Source of the DNA: Piliocolobus tephrosceles
Taxonomy: Eukaryota > Chordata > Mammalia > Primates > Cercopithecidae
DNA: 64,000 nt
Assembly: GCF_002776525.5 (NCBI RefSeq)
Contig: NC_045439.1
Span: forward strand, 158,667,798 to 158,731,797
Reading direction: 5' to 3'
The number at the start of each line of letters is the position of its first letter. Position 1 is the first letter of the stretch. Under the pieces are notes generated by a model. That model did not search any database. It was given only the letters and a program-made list of their open reading frames with translations, and had not been told where the DNA came from. This document shows positions 34,272-47,444 of the stretch, piece by piece. A program made the position numbers and the translations under genes.

Positions 34272-36024
34272 GGTCAACATTCCCTTGTTCAACACTTTTT
34301 AATGTAAATATTGGAAGTTTGCTATTTTTTATGCCAAAAAGTATTCCATTGTATTTATAACTCCATAATTTATCTGTTACCTGTTGGCATGTGAGACATT
34401 TAAAATCTGATGCTATTATGAAAAAAACGCTGCATTACAAATTATTTTACAAGCCTTTTTGTAAATAGATGCTTCCATTTATCTTGGGTAAATGCCTGGG
34501 AGTTGAATGTCTGGGTCGTAGGATAGACGCCTGTTTATAAGAAACTGCAAGAGTTCTCTGTAGTTGGGTTAAACCATTTTACACTCTAACGTAAGAATTA
34601 TGTTAGGAATTAAGAATGCATAAGAATTCCAGGTACTTGACAATCTTGCAAAATTTTGTAGTGTCAGTCTTTTTTGATTTCTGTTATTCTACTGGATGTG
34701 AAATGGTGATTGCAGTTTTATACTCCAATTAGCAAATATGAGGGTTCCAATGGAGCCACATCATTGCCAAAATTGATACAGTCAGTCAGCCATTTTTATT
34801 TTAGGCATTTCAGTAAATGAGAAATGGTATGCCATTCATTGTGAGTTTTGTTTGTGTCTTTTCTTTTTAATTATTTTTTAAAGCAGCTGTAGGTTTGCAT
34901 AAAACATGAGACGAAAATACAGAGACTTCCCATGTGTTCCTTCTCCTCTCCCACCATCTCTGTCCCCCTCCCCCAGCAACCCCCCTATTTTTAATGTCTT
35001 GCATTAGAGTGGTATATTTGTTACAGTCAATGAGCCAATATCATTAACCGAACTCCCTAGTTTACATTAGTATTCACTCTTTATGTATACATTTTGTGGG
35101 TTTTGACAATTGTGTAATAGCAGACGTCTGTGTCCACCATTGCATTATTTTACAAAATCGTTTTACTGTCCTAAAAAACCTGTGCTTTCTCCCACCGAAC
35201 CCCTGGCACATTTTGATCTTTTTATCTTCTCCATAGTTGTGCCTTTTCCAGAATATCATATGTAGCGAGAATCATAAAATGTGTAGCCTTCCAGACTGGC
35301 TTCTTTCACTTAGCAATACACGTTTAATATTCCTCGTTTTGTGGCCTGATAACTCATGTTTTTCTTCTTATCTAATAGACCTTATTTTGTAGAGCAGTTT
35401 TCAGTTCACAGCAGAATTAAGCCAAAACTACAGCAAATTTCCATACACCCCTTGATTCCCCCAGCACACACACGATCTGCCTCAATATCAAGATCCCCCA
35501 ACAAAATTGTATGCTTCTCCCAGCTGATGAGCATCAATTGACATGTCATATCACCCAAAGTCTGTAGCTCACATTATGTTTCCTCTTGGTATTGTACATT
35601 CCGTGTTTTGACAAATGTCTAATGTAATACATCCACCATTACAGGATAACACGGAATAGTTTCCTAGCTCCCAAATCCTCCATGCTCTATCTATTTATCC
35701 CCTCCCCTCCCCTACAAATACCTGGCAACTACTGATTTTTGTGCTGTCTCCATAGTTTTACCTTTTCTGGAATGTAACCTAGTTGGACACATACAGTATG
35801 TATCCTTTTCAGACTGACTTCTTTCACTTAATAATATGCATTTTAGTTACTTCCAGATATTTTTATAGCTTAATAGCTCATTTCTTTTCAATGATGAATA
35901 ATATTCCATTGTCTGGATGTACCAAAATTTATTTACCCATTCACCTAATGAAGGACACCCTGGTTGCTGCCAAGATTTGTCCATTATGAACAAATCTGTT
36001 ATAAACATCCATATGCAGGTTACC
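33975..36024 (-). mobile_element. L1M 3' regions, antisense, two similar modules
   Basis: 34865-35360 and 35385-36024 each run through the same reversed L1M 3' UTR order: 'gtaggtttgcataaaacat' or the equivalent, 'tcttgcattagagtggtata', 'gacaattgtgtaatagcaga', then 'actggcttctttcacttagc'. 33975-34860 is related 3' L1M sequence. Confidence 0.75.
34222..34272. repeat. (GA)n(CAGA)n microsatellite
   Basis: A GA dinucleotide run passes into five CAGA units. Confidence 0.95.
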
Positions 36025-36335
36025 TTTTTTTTTCTCCTTTTTTTTTTTTTTTGAGACCGAGTCTCACTCCTTCGCCCAGGCAGGAGTGCAGTGGCACGAT
36101 CTCTGCTCACTGCATGCTCCGCCTCCTGGGTTCACACCATTCTCCTACCTCAGCCTCCTGAGTAGCTGGAACTACAGGCACCCGCCACCACACCCGGCTA
36201 ATTTTTTGTATTTTTAGTACAGACGGGATTTCACTGTGTTAGCCAGGATGGTCTCGATCTCCTGACCTCATGATCCGCCTGCCTCGACCTCCCAAAGTGT
36301 TGGGATTACAGGTGTGAGCCACCTTGGGCCTGGCC
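36025..36335 (-). mobile_element. Alu SINE inserted in L1M
   Basis: Antisense, two T runs then 'gagaccgagtctcactcctt' to 'ccttgggcctggcc'. Confidence 0.95.
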
Positions 36336-36532
36336 TATTCTGTACATTTTTCTACTTTCTTTTTATTTTATTCCTGTTTTTTGCATTCTTAATGTATAAG
36401 CTTATGTCATTGATTTTAAGTATATTCTCTTTTGTAGTACGGATATTTAAAGCTATAAAGTTATCTTTCAGCCCTACTATAGCAGCATCTTACACATTTT
36501 GGGTTTCTTTTTTATAATTTATTTCTTTTTGT

Positions 36533-36576
<44 letters not shown>

Positions 36577-36589
36577 TCNNNNNNNNNNT

Positions 36590-36637
<48 letters not shown>

Positions 36638-36638
36638 T
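36533..36638. repeat. (CTTT)n microsatellite with 10-N gap
   Basis: Pure CTTT repeat, broken by N at 36579-36588, directly at the poly-T end of the next antisense Alu. It is an expanded, mutated Alu A-tail; its length is unresolved. Confidence 0.95.
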
Positions 36639-36919
36639 TTTTTTGAGATGGAGTCTCACTCTGTTGCCAGGTTGGAGTGCAGTGGCGCAATCTCTGCTCA
36701 CTGCAACCTCTGCCTCCCAGGTTCAAGTGATTCTCCTGCCTCAGCCTCCTGAGTAGCTGGGACTAGAGGCGCCCACTGCCACCCCCAGCTAATTTTTGTA
36801 TTTTTAGTAGAGATGGGGTTTCACCGTGTTGGCCAGATGATCTAGATCTCTTGTCGTGATCCACCCACCTCGGCCTCCCAAAGTGCTGGGATTACAGGCA
36901 TGAGCCACTGTGCCTGGCC
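36639..36919 (-). mobile_element. Alu SINE
   Basis: Antisense, 'gagatggagtctcactctgt' to 'actgtgcctggcca'. Confidence 0.95.
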
Positions 36920-37526
36920 AGTTATTTCAAAATATAATTTTTTGTGTGATTTCTTCTTTGACTCATGGGCTGTTTTTAATTTTGTGGTTTAATTTCCAAA
37001 CATTAGGATATTTTACACAAATTTTACTAATATTAATTATGAATATAATACTATTGTGATAAAAGAATATGCCCGATTTGGCTTGAGTCATTTTTACATT
37101 ACAACTTGGTTTAATGACCAGCATTGAGTCTGTTTAAAATATTCTGTGAGTGCTTGAAAACAAATGCATTCTGCTGTTGTGAGCTAGATCTAGGAATGTT
37201 GTTCAGGTCTAGCTGGTTGAACATACTGTTCACGTCTTCCATATGTTCACTCATTTTTTAAATCTGGTCATTCTATCGATCACTCAAAGAAGTATGCTAA
37301 CATTTCCAAATATGGTTGTAGGCTTGTCTATTTTCCCCCCTTAGTTTGGCAATTTAACTTAATATAGTGTTATCTCTTTTATTAGGTCATACATATTACA
37401 TATGTGATTATGTCTTTTTAGTGAATTAGTTCTGCATTCTCACAAAATATCCCCCTTAGTTCTGTTCATACTCCTTGTTTTGAAGTCTACTGTGTCTAAT
37501 ACTAGCAGAGCCACCCCAGCTTTCTT

Positions 37527-37834
37527 TCTTTCTTTTTTTTTTTTTTTTTTTTTGAGACGGAGTCTCGCTCTGTCACCCAGGCTGGAGTGCAGTGGCCGGA
37601 TCTCAGCTCACTGCAAGCTCCGCCCCCCGGGTTTACGCCATTCTCCTGCCTCAGCCTCCCGAGTAGCTGGGACTACAGGCGCCAGCCACCTCGCCCGGCT
37701 AGTTTTTTGTATTTTTTAGTAGAGACGGGGTTTCACCGTGTTAGCCAGGATGGTCTCGATCTCCTGACCTCGTGATCCGCCCGTCTCGGCCTCCCAAAGT
37801 GCTGGGATTACAGGCTTGAGCCACCGCGCCCGGC
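37527..37834 (-). mobile_element. Young AluY with 16-bp target-site duplication
   Basis: Near-consensus antisense AluY. Perfect duplication CCACCCCAGCTTTCTT at 37511-37526 and 37835-37850. Confidence 0.98.
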
Positions 37835-37905
37835 CCACCCCAGCTTTCTTAAGCTTTGTAGTTATGTCCTCTGTTTATTTGCATCCTTTTAACTATCAAC
37901 CTGCC

Positions 37906-37909
37906 CAAG

Positions 37910-37941
<32 letters not shown>
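37906..37941. repeat. (CT)n(TA)n microsatellite
   Basis: A CT run followed by a TA run, at the left edge of the next dispersed repeat. Confidence 0.93.
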
Positions 37942-37942
<1 letters not shown>

Positions 37943-38455
37943 GAAAGAAAGGGAGAGAAAGAAATTGTAAGGAATCGGCTCATATGATTATGGAGGCTGG
38001 TAAGTCCCAAAATCTACATCACGAGAGTCAGCAAGCTGGAGACTGAGGACAGCCACTGGTTTAGTTCCAGTATGTGTCCAAGAGCTAAGAACTTGGAAAG
38101 CTGAGGGTGTAGTTTAAGTCCAAAGGCTGGTAGGCTCACAAACATAAAAAAATCAATGTGTCAGTTCAAATCCAAAGACAGGAAAAAACCTGATGTCTCA
38201 GTTAAAAGGACATTAGGCAGAAAGAATTCTCTCTTACTTGAGGAAGAATCAGCCTTCTTGTTGTATTCAAGCCTTCTACAGGTTAGATGAGGCCCACCTA
38301 CATCAATGAGGGTAATCTGTGTTACTCAGTCTACCAATTCGAATGTTAATTGCATCTGAAATATCATCACAGAAACACACAAAATCATATTTGACCAAAT
38401 ATCTGAACACTACATGGCCCAGTCAAATTCACACATAATTTAATCATCATACTGA
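37942..38455. mobile_element. Dispersed repeat inserted in L1M, family not assigned
   Basis: 'ggctcatatgattatggagg', 'cagcaagctggagactgagg', 'aagacaggaaaaaacctgat' and 'tttgaccaaatatctgaaca' follow a common mammalian repeat that I recognise but cannot name with certainty. It splits the surrounding L1. Confidence 0.65.
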
Positions 38456-38885
38456 GGTTATCATTTTTAAATGTATTTTAGTAATGTCTTCCATTTTTCA
38501 TGGAACATTTAATGTTAATTACTGAGAGGGTAGAGTATAAGTTGACTGTGTTGGTACTTCTTTTATTTGTATGCTATCATTTGTTTCACATTTATGGCTA
38601 ATTAAATATTTTAGTATTCCATTTTATCTTCTGCATTGGCTTTTGGTTTATATCTTCTTTGTTTTTTCAATGGTTACTCTACATGTTATATAATATGCAT
38701 CTTTAATTTAGTACTGTCTACCTCAAAAATACTATCTACTTCATTAATAAGAACTTTACAATGTATAATTCCAGTTAAATTTCTCACAACTGTTGTGTTC
38801 TCATTGTCATTTATTTTACATCTATATTTACTTGAAAACACAATATGTAGCTATTCCTTTTACTTTAAATAGCCAGTTATCTTTT

Positions 38886-38964
38886 AAAAAATTATATATA
38901 TACATATGAAAATATCTATGTATCTATGTATCCATCTATGTATCTATCATCTATCTATCTATAT
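38886..38964. repeat. (ATCT/ATGT)n microsatellite
   Basis: Impure tetranucleotide repeat of ATCT, ATGT and ATCC units. Confidence 0.9.
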
Positions 38965-39274
38965 GAAGTCCTTGCTTTAAACAATATTTAACTGATATTT
39001 ACACGCACGGGGAAAGTGCAACTTACTTTGCACAATTCTATGGTAGCTGAGATATTCTGCAAAGCAAAATACTGTTTTAATATGCATGAGTTGCAGTCAA
39101 CACACTATTGTGCAAAATGAGGACTACCTGCATTATATGTATGTGTGTGTGTATGTGTGTGTGTTTAATTTTAATTACATAACTATTTGTATGTAATATA
39201 TGTAAAGCATATTATATCAAATATATTAAACTAATATAAACATAATTGTGTGTACATTGCATATACTTTTTCAT
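38965..39274. other. No gene seen; AT-rich with a (TG)n run
   Basis: Includes an impure TG repeat at about 39138-39165. Nothing else is supported. Confidence 0.6.
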
Positions 39275-39560
39275 TCAATGAAATTTATTGAGCACTTACT
39301 ACATAACAAGTAGTCCTGTAGGTTCTGGAAATACATCACTGAAGCATACAGGCAAAAATCTCAGCCCTTCTAGAGCTCATATTCTAGTATGGGGAGAGAG
39401 ACAATAAATATAGTAAGCACATTGTAGTACATGCTATAAGGTAATAAAAGCTATGGAGATAAAGAAACAGGAAGTCATCGCAGAGAATATGACATTTTGC
39501 AAAATCTTGAAGGACAGGCAGGCTAGATGCAACATTAAGATTCATGGAGGGATATATTTT
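39275..39560 (-). mobile_element. L2-type relic, antisense
   Basis: 'attcaatgaaatttattgag', 'ttctagagctcatattctag', 'agagagacaataaatatagt' and 'ttgaaggacaggcaggctag' follow the reversed L2-type order. Confidence 0.65.
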
Positions 39561-40158
39561 AGCATATGGCAAAAAGTGGGTTGCCATGTGGGAAAATCTG
39601 ATTAAAGGCATTGGTGACTAGGAATCCATTACAGCTATCTCCAGGAGAAGCCTAGAGAACTGGAGATTCGCTGGGCAATGACTAGCACCTGGCTACTTGA
39701 TGAAAAGGAAACTCAAGTGGCAACATCCAAAGCAGAAATGAAGTAAGCAAAGTAGCCATCTTCATTAAGGCAATGGATTAAGAAATGACATATTGGGTCC
39801 CAGCACTCTGTTCACCTGGATGGTCTTGCGCAGCGGATGCAGGGCAGTTGAGGATTATCTCTAGATCCTACTCGCTAGTTTGGAGGAAGTGTCCCAGTAT
39901 CCTATGGAGAAGTTTTGAATAATAGACAATTAGAAAGAAAGGCTTGTGAGGTTTCTGTACTAATACTTGGGTACTCAGTGTTTTCTTTGGCAGTTTCTCG
40001 TATGTTCTTTAATTTCAGATGGTGTAATGAAGAGAAGATTCAGCTCTTTTTCATATTGTGCCTTTAAGAAGAGAATTAGACTAAGCACATAACATGTCTT
40101 CATACACGTATAATGCATATTAAATAATTGTAAATGCCTATGAGTGGCACGTTTTATT
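39561..40158. other. No gene seen; unassigned
   Basis: Non-coding sequence, possibly diverged L2 at its left edge. Confidence 0.5.
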
Positions 40159-40202
40159 ACACACACACACACACACTCCCACACAGAAACACACATACAC
40201 GC
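40159..40202. repeat. (CA)n microsatellite, impure
   Basis: A CA run with CCCACACAG and AAACACAC interruptions. Confidence 0.93.
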
Positions 40203-40270
40203 ATTATGTACTTTCTGGTTCCCTTTATACCTTCTGCATATCCAGGCTTCCGTCTACTATCAGTTTCTTT

Positions 40271-40556
40271 TTTTCTTTTTTGAGACGGAGTCTCCCTCTG
40301 TCGCCCAGGCTGGAGTGCAGTGGCGCGATCTCAGCTCACTGCAAGCTCCGCCTCCCAGGTTCACACCATTCTCCTGCCTCAGCCTCCCGAGTAGCTGGGA
40401 CTACAGGCGCCCACCACCACGTCCAGCTAATTTTTTGTATTTTTAGTAGAGACGGGGTTTCAGCATGTTAGATAGGATGGTCTCAATCTCCTGACCTCGT
40501 GATCCGCCCACCTCAGCCTCCCAAAGAGCTGGGATTACAGGTGTGAGCCACCTGTA
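40271..40556 (-). mobile_element. AluY SINE
   Basis: Antisense and nearly complete. Target-site duplication ATCAGTTTCTTT at 40259-40270 and 40557-40568. The terminal GCGCCCGGCC is missing, so it is slightly 5' truncated. Confidence 0.96.
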
Positions 40557-41215
40557 ATCAGTTTCTTTCAGCCTGAATAACATTCCTTAGCATTTCTCAT
40601 AGTGTAGACTAGCATGAAACAAATCCCCTCAGTCTTTGATGATGACTTTATTTCACTTTCATTTTGTAAATAAATTTTGTTGGATATAGAATTATAAACA
40701 ATTTTATTTTTCCTTAAACCAGACACATAGACCAATGGAACAGAATTAATAACACACAAATTAACCCACTCATTTAGAGCCAACTGATATTCAATAAAGG
40801 TACCAAAATACACAATGAGGAATGGGCAGTCTCTTCAATAAAGGTTGTTGGAAGAACTGGATATCCTTGTGCAAAAAAATGAAATTAGACCCTTATCATT
40901 CACCAAATACAAAAATTGACTCAATATAGACGAAATATTTAAATGTAAGTCCTGAAAATATAAAACTACTAGGAGAAATCATAGCGGAAAAGCTCGATGA
41001 CATTGGTTTGGGCACTGATTTTTTGGATAAGCCTCAAAAGCACAAGCAATAAAAGCAAAAATAGATAAATGGGATTATATCAAACTAACAAGCTTCTGCA
41101 CAGCAAAGGAAAGAATCCACAAAGTGACGAGACAACCTACAGAATAGGAGAAAATATCTACAAATTATATATCTGACAGGAGGTTAATATCCAGAACTTA
41201 TAAGAACCTCAAAGA

Positions 41216-41493
41216 GGTTGGTGTAGTGGCTCATGCTTGTAATCCCAGCAGTTTGGGAGGCCAAGGTGGGCAGATCACTTGAGGCCAGGAGTTCAAGACC
41301 AGCCTGGCCAACATGGTGAAACCCCATCTCTACTGAAAAATACAAAAATTATCCAGGCGTGGTGGCACACAGCTATAATCCCAGCTACTTGTGAGGCTGA
41401 GGCAGCAGAATCGCTTGAACCCGGGAGGCGGAGGTTGCAGTGAGTTGAGATTGTAGCAGTGCACTCCAGCCTGGGCGACAGAGCAAGACTCCA

Positions 41494-41535
<42 letters not shown>
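41216..41535 (+). mobile_element. Alu SINE in L1, long A-tail
   Basis: Starts GGTTGGTGTAGTGGCTCATG, has both arms and an A-tail of about 38 bases. Confidence 0.95.
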
Positions 41536-41538
<3 letters not shown>

Positions 41539-42367
41539 AAATAATTGAATAGCAAAAATCCCCATAATCAGGTTTAAAAACGGGCAAAATACATACATAG
41601 ACGTTTCTCAAAAGAAGATATGTGAATGGCCAAGAAGCATATGAAAAAGTGCTTGACATCACTAACCAGCAGGGAAATGCAAATCAAAATTACAATGAAA
41701 TATCTCACTGCTGTTTGAATGGCTATTATCAAAAAGACCATCCATCCCTGCAAAAACAAACAAACAAAAAACCAGCAAATGTTGGCAAGGATGTGGAGAA
41801 AAGTAAGCCATTATACGTCATTAGTGGGAATGTAAATTATTGTAGCCGTAATGAAAATAGTATGAAGGTTTCTTAAAAAATTAAAAAATGGAACTGTCAT
41901 ATCATCTAGTAATCCCACTACTGAGCCTATGTTTAAAAATATAATCAAGATGTCAAGGAAACAGCTGCACTCCCATGTTTACTGCAGTGTATTCACAATA
42001 GCCAAGATACAGAATCAACCTAAGTGTTCATCAATGGATAAACGGAAAAATAAAATGTGTTTATATACACAACTGAATACTATTCACCCATAAAAAGAAG
42101 GAAGTCCTGTGATTTGCTACAAGACGGATGAATCTGGAGGAGATTGCGTTAAATGGGATAAGGCAGACACAGAAAGACAAATACTGTATGATTTCACTCG
42201 TGGAATTTTAAAAAGTTGATCACATAGAAGTAGAGAGTAAAATGGTGATTATCAGAGGCTAGAGTGGCTAGAAGAAAGGGAGGGCTAGGGATATGTTGGT
42301 CAAAGGGTATATATTACAGTTAGATATGAGGAATAATTTCAAGAGATCTACTGTACAAAATAGTGCA

Positions 42368-42460
42368 TATGATGATGATATATTGTCATATACACTATTG
42401 ATATATTGTATATGACATATGATATGGTGTATATTGTCATATACACTATCGATATATTGT
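42368..42460. repeat. Short duplicated AT-rich unit
   Basis: 'tattgtcatatacactat' followed by GATATATTGT occurs twice, about 55 bp apart, differing at one base, with self-complementary TATATG/CATATA segments between. It lies in the L1 3' UTR. Confidence 0.8.
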
Positions 42461-42719
42461 TTTCTTGAAAAATGTTTAGGGGAGTGGATATTAACTGTTC
42501 TCACAAAAATGATAACTACATGAGATAATGCACTTCTTTATTAGCTAGATTTAACTATTCCACAGTTTTATCTATGTATGTAGACATACACTGCAGAACA
42601 AAACAGTATGCTGTGTAGGATAAATATATACAATTTTATCTGTCAATGTAAAAAGTAGAATACATTTTAAAATGAATGAGATATTTTGTCATTGTCTCAT
42701 TGCAATAAGACATCATTAT

Positions 42720-43560
42720 TCTTTGCTTCACTGTATTGTAATGTTCTCTCTCACCCAGCTACTTTTAAGATTTTATCTTTGGTTTTCAGCAGTTGGACAA
42801 TAATAAACAAAGGTGTAAATTTCTATGTATTTATCCTGACTGGGATTCACTGAGCATATTGGGTAGGTAGGATAATACATTTCATCATTTTTACAAAATG
42901 CATGGCCATTATCACTGCAAAGAACTCTTCTTGCTTATTTTCTCTCCTATTGTCCTGTACCTCCGATTACAAATGTGTTATGAATATATTTTTAAATTGC
43001 CTCATGGCTCTTCAATGCTTTCACTCTTTCTCTCTCTCTTCCTTTGTGCTTCAATTTGGATGCTTTTCACTCTGCCTTCATACTCCCTGATTGTCTCTCT
43101 TCCTGCTGTATTCAGTCTGCTATGAAGCGTATTGAATGAATTAGTCATTTTGACGTTGTATTTTTCTTTAATAACATTCCTGTGTGTCCTTTTTGTAGTT
43201 ATCTTTGTGCTGTAATCCTCATTTGCTCATGTATGTTGTCTACCTTTTGCACTAGATGCTTAAACATATTTATCACAGTTCTTTTAAAGTGTTTCCTTGC
43301 CGATTCACACATTTAGATAACCTCTAAGACTTCTTTTACTGGTTGTTTCCTTGCTTGTTCATGCATCACATTTTTCTACCTCTTCCTATGCTTCTTAATA
43401 CTTTTTATCAGGAGATAATGTGTATGAACAAATAGAGATTGAAGAAAGTGATATTTACTCCCAGAAAAAGTGCAATCTTTCTTCTATCAGACCAATAATA
43501 CGTGGGACTGAAACAATCTAACACGCAGTTGAGTTAGATATGACATTTTTTGCAACTAAG
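42720..43560 (-). mobile_element. Old L1M fragment, antisense
   Basis: 'tctctcctattgtcctgtac', 'tctttgtgcttcaatttgga' (approximate), 'ctgctgtattcagtctgcta' and 'ttcttttaaagtgtttcctt' follow reversed old L1 ORF2. Confidence 0.65.
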
Positions 43561-46229
43561 ATTCAGCTCCACACCGATAATTTCACATATTTTGAGGGTG
43601 AGAGGAAGACATTCCTTTAAGCAGAGCTTCAAATTTAAGACTAGTGAGACTTCAGATATTTCTGTATGCATTAGCCCCAGCTGCTTGTTTTATGTTTTAT
43701 GAATATAGGGAATCTCTCTGTCTCTGTGTTTTGCTGTCCTCTCCCCTCTCCTGCTTGTATTTTTTTTTTTCTTTAAACCCACTTGCCAGTTTTGTTGTTG
43801 TTGTTGTAGTTGTTGTTCAATGGGGAGTTTTCTTTACTCTCCAGCGCTATTTCTGGCTTTTCCTGTAGCCTTAGGATATTACTCTTTTTCTTAATTCTCT
43901 GCTTCTAGTCTTTGTCAGCCCATTGAAGTGCACTCAAGGAAGATTTTGTGCACCTTGGGAGGATTGCTTCAGTTCTCTTTTTCTGCACATAATCCCTGTG
44001 GGCTGCCACCTTACACTCAGGTAGCATCTGTGCACCCTAGAGGGTCTTTCTCAGCGTCCTGTATCATGGCAGCCTTCTCCTAGCCACTACCTTGCGTTGA
44101 GGAAACAGTCCATGACTCTTCATCTCCCCAGCCCTGCTCTCAGCCATTGGTGCGTTCCTCTGATGCAGTTAGTGAAAGCCCTGAAGGAGTGACTTGGCAG
44201 GTGGATTTTGACTTCCTGCAGACTCCTTATAATTCTAAACTGTCACGCTAAATAACACGCAATCAATACAAGTTACTTAATAGTTTGGCCGTTTTCTCAA
44301 TGCAGCCATCCACGGGGAGCAGATTCCTATTTCTGCATTACACCCAGAGGGGATTGAAGTAGCAACAAGGCTCTTTGCTTCTAGAAAGCGCTTGTTGTTT
44401 CTGGAGTTTAATTGGTTTATGTTTCTCTGTGCCTTCAGCTGTTTGATAATTTTATACTTTACCCATATTTCTCTTATGACTAGTGTGGAACTTTTAGCTT
44501 CCAGCCCAGAAGTGTTTCCAAACCTTTTAGCCAAAGAATCCCCAAAAGGTGCAGAGGCTTCATCATGGTAAAATCAAACTGGAGATACCTCTGTAATGAC
44601 CCCGCTTACCCCTGAAATTTCCTTGACACCTGATGATTTATATTAAAAGTTTACCCAAAATGGACACTCTACTTCAAAATATGACAGGGTCAAAGAATAA
44701 AGGTTCCAGTGCCCTAACCAAGAGTCATTAGGGCTCCATCTTCATTTCAGTGTAAAAAACACTTTGATTAACTCTACCACACTCTACTATCAGTCTGAGA
44801 ACTACGTATCTGTCCCCCAAGTTGTGAAACGCTTAGGGCAGCACAGAATGGGAAATGCGTGACAAAGAGCACTGTTGTTACGGCCAACACAGAAAATCAC
44901 TAAGTCTATTGAGGGCTTGAGCCTACAAAGGAGAGAGGGAGCAATTGGAAAGATATTTGGATGAGCTGAAAGAAAGTTGCTGTCTTCAAGGAGATGTGGT
45001 GTGGTGGTGGAAGAGCTGTATTTTTACTTAATAAAATGCACAAATGCAGAGAGACTGCATCTAGGAACCACCTGTGAACAGTAGAAGAACAAAGCATTGA
45101 AGCGGCTTCTCTCATTGTCTAGATTTCCTCATGAAGTAGGACAGGGTGAGCTTGAGGACAATGAGGGTAGATTGGAGTGTGCTGTTGGGAAGAGGAGGCA
45201 GATTTGACTAGGGTCTGGCAGATGCATTTCCCAATGAGTTAGGAGTACACAAATGTGCTCAAGTTTTGATCCTCAGTGGACAGATGAAGGAAAGAGATGT
45301 TGGACTCATGGGAACTTGGGATTTGTCATATGCAAGTCCCAGGCAATCAAGTGGAGCTACAAGGAGGAAGGTGCATAGGGCATACCACTTAACCCCTTAG
45401 TTCTTAAGTGTGATTTAACCCCTTAGCTCTTCCTTTCCACACCCAATCTTTTTTTTTTTTTCTTTTTGCCACCCTACTTCTCAGACTCTCATGAAATATA
45501 CAGTATCCTCAGGTCTGCTTCTCACTATCTGCCCTCCATTGCGTTGTTAAGTACATCCTTGGGCTTCGCTATATGTTGAAAAGTTCTTTGTGGCTTCTTA
45601 TCCCCACATTCTTTGGTTCTGTCATGAGCATCTCCTGAAAACTAAATTCCAGTTCCAAGAGTTTCTGGAGAACCACGCATCTGATGGGAAGGGAGAAATG
45701 GAATCAGTCACAAGGTGGCAGAGTTCAGCCACACCCTTCACCAACAGCCTGGCGAGACCTCAATTTCTTCTTGAACCAGTGTGGAGGGTTTTGGGGTTGA
45801 GGTTCCTCTTGTTCTGCTGGGTATACTGAGAATGGAGAATCAGGATTGACACCAGCTCTACTGAGCTCCCTCAAGGCTGGGCGGGGCTGAGGTTCCCACA
45901 GGGGTGCCCATGAGAATGCATCTTCCAAATACACCCAAGGAAATTTGCCTGGTGAAAGGTGAAGGGGATTGGACAGAGCAGTATCACCTGCACATTTGGT
46001 TCTGCCTGGATAAGGGACTATTGAATTCCTTAGTAAACAAACAAGTAATAAAACAAACATGGAATGGAAGCTGGTGGGTGTGTAAAGAGAGTTTCTGAAT
46101 GAGCCATATCAGCTGGGGAGAAGGACGTGACCCTGGGCAGCTCTCTGCTACATTCCATCTCCCTCCATCAATTCCATCCACATGGGTCTCCTTGCAGACC
46201 TTGGATCCAGTCCCAGCACCTGGACAATT
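43561..46229. other. No gene seen; unassigned
   Basis: A GTT trinucleotide run at about 43790-43818 and a T/C-rich run near 45446 are the only simple features. No supported coding frame. Confidence 0.5.
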
Positions 46230-46590
46230 GCAGAGGCAATGCCCTCTGTTCTAAATGCTTTACTCCTTCACCAAGAAATTCCCGTAGCTCACTCCCTCGT
46301 GTCTTTCAGGGCTCTGCCCAAGGGTCACCTCCTCAGAGAGGCCTCCCCTGACAACCCTGTTAACCTTAGTCCCTTCTTCTACTCGAAGAGTTGTGACTTG
46401 AAGTTTTCTCGTACTTGGAAAATTTGCGTTACCTATCTTCTTCCACTAGACTCTGTGATCCATGCTGGCAGGGACTTTGGATCCTTCATGCAGTGTTGTA
46501 GCCCATGTTTCTAGGACAAATATTGGCACACATACATGTTCAGTCACTATTTTATTTATTAATTAATCAATGAATGCATGAAAGCACACA
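46230..46590 (+). mobile_element. L2 LINE 3' end
   Basis: 'ctcctcagagaggcctcccc', 'gatccatgctggcagggact' and the AT-rich 'ttatttattaattaatcaat' terminus are in L2 order, sense. Confidence 0.8.
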
Positions 46591-46759
46591 CACAAAAAGA
46601 AAACACGCCTACATGCTGAGAGTGGCTATTTTCTTCTCCTGCAAGTGGGTACTCTTTACACCTTTCACAATTTTATTTTACAAAATTTTCTAAATTCTAT
46701 ACAGTTTCTAGGTCCAGACCACCTTGGATGAAAAATCTCAGTGAGGTCATTAACAAGCT

Positions 46760-46905
46760 AGTGATCAAGAGGATATGAGTTAATATCTGTGTTTTTCAGT
46801 TCCCTCCTCTATAAAATGCTGGTAATAATAACACATACTTGTTGCTTGTTGAAAGGATCACATATTAAGTGTTTTGTAAGCATGAGCCATTGTGGCTCAT
46901 ATCAT
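46760..46905 (+). mobile_element. MIR SINE relic
   Basis: 'tccctcctctataaaatgct' and 'gttgcttgttgaaaggatca' match the MIR core in sense. Confidence 0.65.
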
Positions 46906-47114
46906 TATTACTATGCTATCATATCATGAGGACAGTTATGATTTTACAGACTTACAGAAGTGCATCCTTTCTCTTTTTATGATATACCATTTATAATCTG
47001 CTTATTGTAAAATGTTGGATTTTAGTTTTCTCACATTATCAGGCACATTGTGTATTCAAGAGGATGAGTGCCATACTTTTTCTTTAAAAATAATTATTAA
47101 AAAAATATAGTTCT

Positions 47115-47401
47115 GGCCAGGCGTGATGGTTCATGCCTGTAATCCCAGCCCTTTGGGAGGCCAAGACGGGTGCGTCAGGACGTCAGGAGGTCGAGACCAT
47201 TCTGGCTAACACGGTGAAACTCTGTCTCTACCAAAAACACAAAAAATAAACTGGGTATGGTGGCGTGCACCTGTAGTCCCAGCTACTCGGGAGGCTGAGG
47301 CAGAAGAATCCCTTGAACCCTGGAGGCAGAGGTTGCAATGAGCTGGGATTGCACCACTGCACTCCAGACTGGGTGACAGAGCAAGACTCCATCTCAAAAA
47401 A

Positions 47402-47432
<31 letters not shown>

Positions 47433-47436
47433 ATAG
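47115..47436 (+). mobile_element. Alu SINE with (AAAT)n tail
   Basis: Starts GGCCAGGCGTGATGGTTCAT. The tail is an AAAT tetranucleotide run at 47399-47436. Target-site duplication ATAGTTCT at 47107-47114 and 47433-47440. Confidence 0.96.
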
Positions 47437-47444
47437 TTCTATCT

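Larger units (their letters stand above)
36336..38885 (-). mobile_element. L1M ORF2, antisense, interrupted by Alus and other repeats
   Basis: Reversed ORF2 sequence at 36336-36530 ('aatgtataagcttatgtcat'), 36920-37510 ('gactcatgggctgtttttaa', 'gcattctgctgttgtgagct'), 37851-37905 and 38456-38885 ('ggttactctacatgttatat'). The segments are collinear, so this is one element split by later insertions. Confidence 0.8.
40690..42500 (+). mobile_element. L1 3' end (late ORF2 and 3' UTR), sense, split by an Alu
   Basis: 'cagacacatagaccaatgga', 'aactaacaagcttctgcaca', 'aaagaagatatgtgaatggc' and 'aatactattcacccataaaa' are late ORF2 signatures in order, followed by 3' UTR. Frameshifted and stop-containing. 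Confidence 0.88.
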
